Part shown: positions 54,840-64,000 of the stretch, piece after piece
How positions within the stretch are numbered: the stretch's first letter is position 1
How the letters are laid out: each line of letters opens with the position of its first letter
Origin: Budorcas taxicolor
Lineage: Eukaryota; Chordata; Mammalia; Artiodactyla; Bovidae
NCBI RefSeq assembly: GCF_023091745.1
Contig: NC_068920.1
Location: 152,859,622-152,923,621 of the forward strand
Direction: 5' to 3'
DNA length: 64,000 nucleotides
Made by a program: the position numbers and the translations under genes
Notes under the pieces: model-generated
What the model was told of the DNA's origin: nothing
What the model saw: the letters and a program-made list of their open reading frames with translations, nothing else
Database searches by the model: none

Positions 54840-55314
54840 CACAAAGGAAATTCAAAATAGAAAGACAGGCTTCAGACTGGCAGAAAATATTCTCAAAATG
54901 TATTTCTGATAAAGACTTGAATCCAGAACATATACAAAAGACAAGCAATCCAATTATTTGAAAAAAAAATGTGAAAAATTTAAACAGATATCTCACCAAA
55001 GGAAGATATATAGCAAATTAGTGTATATAAAGACACTCAATGTCATTAGTCGTTAGATTAATGGAAATGAAAACCACAATGATATAGGACAACAAACCCA
55101 CTACAATGGCCAAAATTCAGATAAATGGCAATTCCTAGTGGTAGTGAGGATGTTAGAACTCTCATACGTTACAGGCAGTATTGCATAATATAGAACCGTT
55201 TAGGAAATAGTTTGTCAGTTTCTCCTGTAGTTAAATATACCCTTGGCCCTGCAATTCCACTCTTAGGGATTTATGCAAAAGAAACATAAATTTCTCACAC
55301 AAAGATCTGAATAT
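54840..55314 (+). mobile_element. Old L1 ORF2 fragment
   Basis: 'caggcttcagactggcagaaaatattctc', 'tctcaccaaaggaagatatatagcaaa' and 'ctgcaattccactcttaggg' follow the order of L1 ORF2 near its end. Many stops. Confidence 0.8.
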
Positions 55315-55322
55315 ACAGCTAT

Positions 55323-55643
55323 GTGCTACTGTGCTGTGTTTAGTCAGGCAGTTGTGTCTGACTCTTTGCAGCTCCGTGGACTGTAGTCTGCCAGGCTCTT
55401 CTGTCCATGGGGATTCTCTAGGCAAGAATATTGGTGGGGGTTGCCATGCACTCCTCCAGGGGAACTTCACAACCCAGGGATTGAGTCTAGGTCTTCCACA
55501 TTGCAGGCAGGTTTTTCACTGTCTAACCCACCAGAGAGCCCATGAACACTGGAGTGGGTAGCCTATCCCTTCTCCAGTAATCGAAGCGGGGTCTTCTGCA
55601 TGCAGGCAGATTCTCTACCGGCTGAGCTACCAGGGAAGCCCAC
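55323..55643 (-). mobile_element. Bov-tA SINE with extra tRNA-like half
   Basis: Two-part SINE like that at 40,143. acagctat is repeated at 55,315-55,322 and 55,644-55,651. Confidence 0.88.
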
Positions 55644-55651
55644 ACAGCTAT

Positions 55652-55786
55652 ACACATACTCATATATTGGTACATATGACAAAGGTGATCCTGAAATGCC
55701 ACGAAGAAAAGATGGATTTTCAACAAAGGGTGCTAGGGTAGTTGAATATTCATAGAGAACAAAAATGAATTATAATTCACACCATA
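55652..55786 (+). mobile_element. Old L1 ORF2 fragment, 5' side of the L1 insertion
   Basis: Diverged 'gacaaaggtgatcctgaaatgcc' and 'ttttcaacaaagggtgctaggg' match L1 ORF2. It continues at 63,582 after the younger L1. Confidence 0.75.
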
Positions 55787-58392
55787 GGAGAATCAAAGAT
55801 GGCGGAGGAATAGGACGGGAAGACCACTTTCTCCCTCACAAATTCCTCAAAAGAACATTTCAACACTGAGCAAACTCCACAAAACAACTTCTGTAGGCTG
55901 GCAGAGGACATCAGGCAACCAGAAAAGCAGACCATTGTCTTCAAAAACAGGTAGGAAAAAATATAAAAGACGAAAAAGGAGACAAAGGAGGTGGGGAGGG
56001 AGCTCTGTCCCGGGAAGGGAAGCCCGTCCCGGAAAGGGAATTTTAAGAAGAGAGGTTTCCAAACACCAGGAAACACTCTCCCTGCCGAGTCTGTGGCGAG
56101 CCTTGGAAACACAGAGGGCAACATAACAGGAAGGGGAAAATAAATAAATAATTAAAACCAACAGATTACAAGCCCAACAGTAACTCCCCCAGCAGAAAAG
56201 CAGCACAGACGCCTGCATCCGCCACAAGCAAGTGGGGGCAGGGCAGGGAAGCGCGGGAGGCACGGGCTGCAGAGATTTGTAAGAATTGGGCAGGAATGCC
56301 CCATGAGCAACCAGAACAATCTAACTTGGGCTAGCAAACCAGACTGTGGGATAGCTACCGCACAAAAAGCTCGAACATAAGACACCGCCAGGACTGAGCA
56401 CAGAACAAAGGACGGAATGGAAAAAGCCGGCTGCAGACCATCCCCCGCCGGGGACAGGCAGCCAGAGCAGTAAGGACTGGAAAGGGGCAATTGCAGACCC
56501 AGAGGGACCTTACTTACCTAACTGCAAGCAGGCTTCTTTGCTAAGACTTCTGGGGTTGCTGGACAGTCACCATCTGCCTCACAAGGGGCGCCAGCGGTCC
56601 ACCCAGAAAACTGAGCAGCAGAGGCAGAAAAGGCGACAAGTCGCAGAGATCGCGCTCGCCAAACTCCTGAGCTACTCAGACCTGGGAAGGGCACAAAACG
56701 CAGTCCCAACCGAATCTGTGCCTCTGAGGGCTACCTGAGTGCTGAACCTGAGCGGCTTAGACCGGGGAAGTGCACGCAGCCTAGGGCTGGCCTCAGACGG
56801 TTCCCAGCTGAGCATCGTAGAGCCCAAGCGGTTTGTGCGCCGCGAGCAGGGACAGATCAAGAGGGCTGAGACACTGTGTGCACATGACAGTGCTATTTGT
56901 TTGCAGCATCCCACCTCCCCACAGCGCGACTGAACTAGTGAGGCTAAAAAACCAGCAAACAGAAGAAGTTAAACGGAGGGAACCGCCTTGGAAGTGACCC
57001 CACACTGCCCACAACATCAGAGAAGAGCCAGATATATTTTTACTATTTTTAAAATCATTCCTTTTTTTTTTCTAACTTTTTTTTAATTGTTAAGTCTTTT
57101 ATTTCTCTTCTAATTTTTATTTCTATAACTTACTATTACTATTTTAAAAAAAAGACTCTTTTTTTTTTAAGGCAAACACCATATATAGTCTTTGGGTGGT
57201 TGTTGGTGTGTTTTCTTGTTTGTTTGGTTTTTTTTAAATAATTCTTGTTTTTGTTTTTGTTTTTCTCTCTTTTTTTCCTTTCTTCCTTTTTCCTTCTGCT
57301 TCTTTTCTTTAATATTGTATTTTTGAAAATCCAACCTCTACTCTAGATTTTTAATCTTTGCTCTTTGATTTTTGTTGTCAATTTTGTACATTTAAAAACC
57401 CAAACTTCACTACCCAATTTTACCTGAGAGCGAGATTACTGGCTTGACCACTCTCTCCTCCTTTGGACTCTCCTTTTTCTCCACCAGGTGGCCTCTGTCT
57501 CTTCCCTCCCCCATCTCTTCTCTATCCAACTCTGTGAATCTCTGTGTGTTCCAGACGGTGGAGAACACCTAAGGAACTGGTTACTGGCAGGATTTGTCTC
57601 TCTCCTTCTCATTCCTCTTTCTTATCCTCCTGGTCACCTCTGTCTACTTCCTCCATCTCCTCTTCCCCGTATAACTCCATAAATACCTCTGAGCGGTCCA
57701 GACTATAGAGCGCACATAAGGAAGCGACTACTGGCTAGCTTGCTCTCTCCTCTTTTCATCTCACCCCATCTCATTCCAGTCACCTCTAACTACCCCCTCC
57801 ATCTTCTCTTCTCCTTGTAACTCAGTGAACCTCTCTGAGTGTCCCTCAATGTGGAGAAACTTTTCATCTTTAACCTAGATGTTTTATCATTAGTGCTGTA
57901 TAGATGGAGAAGTCTAGAGGCTACTGTAAAAATAAAACTGAAAACCAGAAGCAGGAAGCTTAAGTCCAAAGCCTGAAAACATTAGAGAACTCTTGAATTC
58001 AGGGAACATTAAGCAATGGGAGCTCATCAAATGCCTCCATACCTACACTGAAACCAAGCTCCACCCAAGGGCCAACAAGTTCCAGAACAAGACATACCAC
58101 TCAAATTCTCGAGCAACACAGGAACACTCCCCTGAGCTTCAATATACAGGCAGCTCAAAGTTATTCCAAAACCTTTGATGTCTCATAACCCATTACTGGT
58201 CACTCCACTGCACTCCAGAGAGAAGAAACCCAGCTCCACCCACCAGAACTCCAACACAAGCCTTCCTAACCAGGAAACCTTGACAAACCACTGATACAAC
58301 CCCACCCACAGTGAGGAAGCTCCATAATAAAGAGAACTCCACAAATTATCAGAATATAAAAAGGCCACCCCAAACGCAGCAATATAACCAAG
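55787..58392 (+). promoter_or_regulatory. L1 5'UTR (internal promoter region)
   Basis: About 2.6 kb before ORF1. GC-richer at 55,980-56,960, then very T-rich at 57,045-57,420, then three imperfect repeats at 57,430-57,860. L1 5'UTRs carry an internal RNA polymerase II promoter; no core element could be fixed by eye. Open frames in it on either strand have no known counterpart. Confidence 0.75.
57430..57860 (+). repeat. Three ~145-bp imperfect tandem repeats in the L1 5'UTR
   Basis: Each has 'ta.tggc' near its start, a C/T-rich block, 'aactc.gtgaa' or like, 'cctctgagcggtccagac'-type words and 'ggagaacacctaaggaa'-type ends. Boundaries are near 57,432, 57,580 and 57,727. Confidence 0.7.
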
Positions 58393-59319
58393 ATGAAGAG
58401 ACAGAGGAATACTCAGCAGGTAAAGGAACAGGAGAAATGCCCACCAAACCAAACAAAAGAGGAAGAGATAGGGAATCTACCTGAGAAAGAATTCCGAATA
58501 TTGATAGTGAAAATGATCCAAAATCTTGAAATCAAAATGGAATCACAGATAAATAGCCTAGAGACAAGGATTGAGAAGATGCAAGAAAAGTTTAACAAGG
58601 ACCTAGAAGAAATAAAAAAGAGTCAATATATAATGAATAATGCAATAAATGAGATCAGAAACACTCTGGAGGCAACAAATAGTAGAATAATGGAGGCAGA
58701 AGATAGGATTAGTGAAATAGAAGATAGAATGGTAGAAATAAATGAATCAGAAAGGAAAAAAGAAAAACGAATTAAAAGAAATGAGGACAACCTCAGAGAC
58801 CTCCAGGACAATATGAAATGCTCCAACATTCGAATTATAGGAGTCCCAGAAGAAGAAGACAAAAAGAAAGACCATGAGAAAATCCTTGAGGAGATAATAG
58901 TTGAAAACTTCCCTAAAATGGGGAAGGAAATAATCACCCAGGTCCAAGAAACACAGAGAGTTCCAAATAGGATAAACCCAAGGCAAAACACCCCAAGACA
59001 CATATTAATCAAATTAACAAAGATCAAACACAAAGAATAAATATTAAAAGCAGCAAGGGAAAAACAACAAATAACACACAAGGGGATTCCCATAAGGATA
59101 ACAGCTGATCTTTCAATAGAAACTCTTCAGGCCAGGAGGGAATGGCAAGACATACTTAAAGTGATGAAAGAAAATTACCTACAGCCCAGATTACTGTACC
59201 CAGCAAGGATCTCATTCAAATACGAAGGAGAAATCAAAAGCTTTACAGACAAGCAAAAGCTGAGAGAATTCAGCACCACCAAACCAGCTCTCCAACAATT
59301 TCTAAAGGATATTCTCTAG
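58393..59319 (+). pseudogene. L1 ORF1, one nonsense codon
   Basis: RNA-binding chaperone of the L1 ribonucleoprotein. The frame is open from ATG 58,393 (MKRQRNTQQVKEQ) to a TAA at 59,038-59,040, giving 215 residues. It contains a long coiled coil (about residues 45-140, rich in E, K, I, heptad-like) that would mediate trimerisation, then the RRM-like region (NIRIIGVPEEE near 145). The same frame continues after the TAA without further stops to TAG at 59,317-59,319, covering the usual C-terminal domain (KAAREKQQITHKG, RISFKYEGEIKSF). Full frame would be 308 codons plus stop. The TAA is where L1 families normally have Gln (CAA), as I remember them. Truncation removes the C-terminal domain needed for retrotransposition. 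Confidence 0.9.
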
Positions 59320-59370
59320 ACAGGAAACACAAAAAGGGTGTATAAACCCGAACCCAAAACAATAAAGTAA

Positions 59371-62300
59371 ATGGTAACGGGATCATACTTATCAATAATT
59401 ACCTTAAACGTAAATGGGTTGAACACCCCAACCAAAAGGCAAAGACTGGCTGAATGGATACAAAAACAAGACCCCTCTATATGCTGCTTACAAGAGACCC
59501 ACCTCAAAACAAGGGACACATACAGACTGAAAGTGAAGGGCTGGAAAAAGATATACCACGCAAATAGAGACCAAAAGAAAGCAGGAGTGGCAATACTCAT
59601 ATCCGATAAAATAGACTTTAAAACAAAGGCTGTGAAAAGAGACAAAGAAGGCCACTACATAATGATCAAAGGATCAATCCAAGAAGAAGATATAACAATT
59701 ATAAATATATATGCACCCAATATAGGAGCACCACAATATGTAAGACAAATGCTAACAAGTATGAAAGGGGAAATCAATAATAACACAATAATAGTGGGAG
59801 ACTTTAATACCCCACTCACACCTATGGACAGATCAACTAAACAGAAAATTAACAAAGAAACGCAAACTTTAAATGATACATTAGATCAGTTAGACCTAAT
59901 TGATATCTATAGGACATTTCACCCCAAAACAATGAATTTCACCTTTTTTTCAAGTGCTCATGGAACCTTCTCCAGGATAGATCACATCCTGGGCCATAAA
60001 TCTAAACTTGATAAATTCAAAAAAATCGAAATCATTCCAAGCATCTTTTCTGACCATAATGCATTAAGATTAGATCTCAATTACAGGAGAAAAACTACTA
60101 AAAATTCCAACATATGGAGGCTGAACAACACACTTCTGAATAACCAACAAATCACAGAAGAAATCAAAAAAGAAATCAAAATATGCATAGAAACTAATGA
60201 AAATGAAAACACAACAACCCAAAACCTGTGGGACACTATAAACGCAATGCTAAGAGGAAAGTTCATAGCAATACAGGCATACCTCAAGAAACAAGAAAAA
60301 AGTCAAATAAATAACCTAACTCTACAACTAAAGCAACTAGAAAAGGAAGAATTGGAGAATCCCAGAGTTAGTAGAAGGAAAGAAATCTTAAAAATTAGGG
60401 CAGAAATAAATGCAAAAGAAACAAAAGAGACCATAGCAAAAACCAACAAAGCCAAAAGCTGGTTCTTTGAAAGGATAAATAAAATTGACAAACCATTAGC
60501 CAGACTCATCAAGAAGCAAAGAGAGAAAAATCAAATCCATAAAATTAGAAATGAAAATGGAGAGATCACAACAGACAACACGGAAATACAAAGGATCATA
60601 AGAAACTACTATCAGCAGTTATATGCCAATAAAATGGACAACGTGGAAGAAATGGACAAATTCTTAGAAAAGTACAACTTTCCAAAACTGAACCAGGAAG
60701 AAATAGAAAATCTTAACAGACCCATCACAAGCACGGAAATTGAAACTGTCATCAGAAATTTTCCAGCAAACAAAAGCCCAGGTCCAGACGGCTTCACAGC
60801 TGAATTCTACCAAAAATTTCGAGAAGAGCTAACACCTATCCTACTCAAACTATTCCAGAAAATTGCAGAGGAAGGTAAACTTCCAAACTCATTCTATGAG
60901 GCCACTATCACCCTAATACCAAAACCTCACAAAGATGCCACAAAAAAAGAAAACTACAGGCCAATATCACTGATGAACATAGATGCAAAAATCCTCAACA
61001 AAATTCTAGCAATCAGAATCCAACAACACATTAAAAAGATCATACACCATGACCAAGTGGGCTTTATCCCAGGGATGCAAGGATTCTTCAATATCTGCAA
61101 ATCAATCAATGTAATTCACCACATTAACAAATTGAAAAATAAAAGCCATATGATTATCTCAATAGATGCAGAGAAGGCCTTTGACAAAATTCAACATCCA
61201 TTTATGATAAAAACTCTCCAGAAAGCAGGAATAGAAGGAACATACCTCAACATAATAAAAGCTATATATGACAAACCCACAGCAAACATTATCCTCAATG
61301 CTGAAATATTGAAAGCATTTCCCCTAAAGTCAGGAACAAGGCAAGGGTGCCCACTTTCACCACTACTATTCAACATAGTTCTGGAAGTTTTGGCCACAGC
61401 AATCAGAGCAGAAAAAGAAATAAAAGGAATCCAAATTGGAAAAGAAGAAGTAAAACTTTCACTGTTTGCAGATGACATGATGCTCTACATAGAAAACCCT
61501 CAAGACTCCACCAGAAAATTACTAGAGCTAATCAATGAATATAGTAAAGTTGCAGGATATAAAATCAACACACAGAAATCCCTTGCATTCCTAATACTAA
61601 TAATGAGAAAGTAGAAAAAGAAATTAAGGAAACAATTCCATTCACCATTGCAACGAAAAGAATAAAATACTTCGGAATATATCTACCTAAAGAAACTAAA
61701 GACCTATATATAGAAAACTATAAAACACTGATGAAAGAAATCAAAGAGGACACTAATAGATGGAGAAATATACCATGTTCATGCATCGGAACAATCAATA
61801 TAGTGAAAATGAGCATACTACCCAAAGCAATTTACAAATTCAATGCAATCCCTATCAAGCTACCAGCCATATTTTTCACAGAACTAGAACAAATAATTTC
61901 AAAATTTTTATGGAAATACAAAAAACCTCCAATAGCCAAAGCAATCTTGAGAAAGAAGAATGGAACTGGAGGAATCAACTTGCCTGACTTCAGGCTCTAC
62001 TACAAAGCCACAGTCATCAAGACAGTATGGTACTGGCACAAAGACAGAAATATAGATCAATGGAACAAAACAGAAAGCCCAGAGATAAATCCATACACAT
62101 ATGGACACCTTATCTTTGACAAAGGAGGCAAGAATATACAATGGAGTAAAGACAATCCTTTAACAAGTGGTGCTGGGAAAACTAGTCAACCACTTGTAAA
62201 AGAATGAAGCTAGATCACTTTCTAACACCATACACAAAAATAAACTCAAAATGGGTTAAAGATCTAAATGTAAGACCAGAAACTATAAAACTCCTAGAGG

Positions 62301-63190
62301 AGAATATAGGCAAAACACTCTCCGACATAAATCACAGCAGGATCCTCTATGATCCACCTTCCAGAATACTGGAAATAAAAGCAAAAATAAACAAATGGGA
62401 TCTAATTAAAATTAAAAGCTTCTGCACAACAAAGGAAAATATAAGCAAAGTGAAAAGACAGCCTTCTGAATGGGAGAAAATAATAATAGCAAATGAAGCA
62501 ACTGACAAACAACTAATCTCAAAAATATACAAGCAACTTATGCAGCTCAATTCCAGAAAAATAAACCACCCAATCAAAAAATGGGCCAAAGAACTAAATA
62601 GACATTTCTCCAAAGAAGACATACGGATGGCTAACAAACACATGAAAAGATGCTCAACATCACTCATTATTAGAGAAATGCAAATCAAAACCACAATGAG
62701 GTACCACTTCACACCAGTCAGAATGGCTGCGATCCAAAAATCTGCATGTAATAAATGCTGGAGAGGGTGTGGAGAAAAGGGAACCCTCCTACACTGTTGG
62801 TGGGAATGCAAACTAGTACAGCCACTTTGGAGAACAGTGTGGAGATTCCTTAAAAAATTGCAAATAGAACTCCCTTATGACCCAGCAATCCCACTGCTGG
62901 GCATACACACCGAGGAAACCAGAATTGAAAGAGACACATGTACCCCAATGTTCATCGCAGCACTGTTTATAATTGCCAGGACATGGAAACAACCTAGATG
63001 TCCATCAGCAGATGAATGGATAAGAAAGCTGTGGTACCTATACACAATGGAGTATTACTCAGCTGTTAAAAAGAATTCATTTGAATCAGTTCTGATGAGA
63101 TGGATGAAACTGGAGCCGATTATACAGAGTGAAGTAAGCCAGAAAGAAAAACACCAATACAGTATACTAACACATATATATGGAATTTAG
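59371..63190 (+). pseudogene. L1 ORF2 (endonuclease and reverse transcriptase), three lesions
   Basis: Encodes the enzyme that nicks target DNA and reverse transcribes L1 RNA. The first frame (59,371-61,614, 747 residues) holds the whole APE-type endonuclease (LNVNGLNTPTKR, CCLQETHL with catalytic Glu, GDFNTPL, SDHNALRLDL) and the reverse transcriptase core (PGPDGFTAEFYQ, SLMNIDAKILNKILA, SGTRQGCPLSPLLFNIVLE, SLFADDMMLY with the catalytic Asp pair). A one-base loss near 61,592 shifts into a second frame (to about 62,160). A second one-base loss near 62,158 shifts again, and a TAG near 62,189 follows in the place of a Trp codon. The last frame (62,204-63,190) encodes the Cys-rich C-terminus (KCWRGCGEKGTLLHCWWEC). 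Lesions were judged against L1 consensus from memory. Confidence 0.92.
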
Positions 63191-63581
63191 AAAGATGGCA
63201 ATGACGACCCTGTATGCAAGACAGCAAAAAGACACAGATGTGTGTAACGGACTTTTGGACTCAGAGGGAGAGGGAGAGGGTGGGATGATTTGGGAGAATG
63301 GCATTGTAACAGGTATACTATCATGTAAGAATCGAATCGCCAGTCTATGTCCAACGCAGGATACAGCATGTTTGGAGCTGGTGCACGGTGATGACCCAGA
63401 GAGATGTTATGGGGAGGGAGGTGGGAGGGGGGTTCATGTTGGGAACGCATGTACACCCGTGGTGGATTCATGTCCATGTATGGCAAAACCAATACAGTAT
63501 TGTAAAGTAAAATAAAGTAAAAATAAAAATTTAAAAATAAATAAATTAATTAAAAAAAAATAATAATAATTCACACCATAG

Positions 63582-64000
63582 ACAAAAATTGCTTCCAGAA
63601 GATTATAGATCTAAAAGTGAAAGGTAAAAACTAAAAGCTTCTTAGAAATAATATACAAGGATATTTTTATATATTTGGCCATATTTTTAAAATCACAAAA
63701 ACTACAAATCATAAAGGAACAAATCGACAAACTTGACTACCTTAAATTTATGATCTGTTGTTCATCAAAATATATCATTTAGATAGTTAAAAGGCAATGC
63801 ACAGAGTAGGAAAAGATTCTATCTATCTATCTATCCACCTGTCTATATAGCTGGCTACCTACCTTTCTTCAACAAAAAATCAGATTCAGACTCTATAAAA
63901 AATTCTTAATATCAATGGACAAAAAGGGGGAGAAAATGCCATAGAAAAATAAGTAAAACATTTGAATGACTGCTTCACTTAAGATATCCAAATGAACAAC
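63582..64000 (+). mobile_element. Old L1 ORF2 fragment, 3' side of the L1 insertion
   Basis: Continues the 55,652-55,786 fragment: 'gattatagatctaaaagtgaaagg', 'aaaggaacaaatcgacaaacttgactacctt', 'gactgcttcacttaagatatccaaatg'. Runs off the window. A short (TCTA)n tract lies at 63,818-63,835. Confidence 0.78.

Larger units (their letters stand above)
55787..63565 (+). mobile_element. Nearly full-length ruminant L1 LINE, disabled
   Basis: About 7.8 kb with a 5'UTR, both open frames, 3'UTR with the G-rich tract near 63,408-63,435 and an A-rich tail. ataattcacaccata is repeated exactly at 55,772-55,786 and 63,566-63,580. The 5' start 'ggagaatcaaagatggcgg' looks like the natural L1 start. Both ORFs are broken, so it cannot mobilise itself now, but low decay suggests a fairly young insertion. 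Confidence 0.95.

Noticed and set aside
55777..56490. Minus-strand frames of 112-138 codons in the L1 5'UTR, resembling an antisense ORF0
   Set aside because: Primate L1 ORF0 is antisense in the 5'UTR, but these frames show no resemblance I can name, and GC-rich sequence gives long chance frames.

Overview
This is a vertebrate nuclear window from a bovid ruminant, most likely cattle or a close relative. The repeats show this: BovB (RTE) LINEs, Bov-A2 and Bov-tA tRNA-derived SINEs, a CHR-type SINE and a ruminant-type L1. I see no bacterial, plasmid or organellar content, no CRISPR array and no rRNA gene. The host genes are intronless-coding class II olfactory receptors (ORs). One is OR1N1-like (plus strand) and the rest form an OR1J tandem array (minus strand), tail-to-tail with it. 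From memory of the human OR1J/OR1N cluster at 9q33, I infer the syntenic ruminant cluster (cattle chromosome 11).

Layout. 1-4.0 kb: SINEs, a MIR and L1 3' ends. 4,335-5,270: intact OR1N1-like gene. 5.3-11.4 kb: old repeats and two stretches where I recognise nothing. 11,445-11,831: decayed 3' end of a lost OR1J copy ('unit 0'). After that come four copies of one duplicated unit, each with an OR1J reading frame of 942 bp, a shared 5' flank and a shared ancient L1. Unit A (gene at 13,043-13,984) is a pseudogene with two stops. Units B (27,968-28,909), C (37,225-38,166) and D (51,112-52,053) are intact. 55,787-63,565 is a nearly complete but disabled L1 with a 15-bp target duplication, itself inserted in an older L1 that runs to the window end.

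The duplicated units work as an internal record of retrotransposition. Several insertions (BovB at 17.5-19.3 kb and 20.8-25.2 kb, Bov-A2 at 20.3 kb, an LTR at 33.9-35.5 kb) have a visible empty site in a sister unit. A CHR SINE and an older BovB are present in A and B but absent from C and D, so A and B are the closest pair.

The intact receptors are expected in olfactory sensory neuron membranes, signalling through Golf and adenylate cyclase. Each gene has a good splice acceptor 13-16 bases before its ATG, so upstream noncoding exons are expected. I found no evidence for a new kind of biological system. What deserves attention is the history of the array: copy loss, recent nonsense mutations, nested insertions, candidate 3' transductions and one unidentified mRNA retrocopy.
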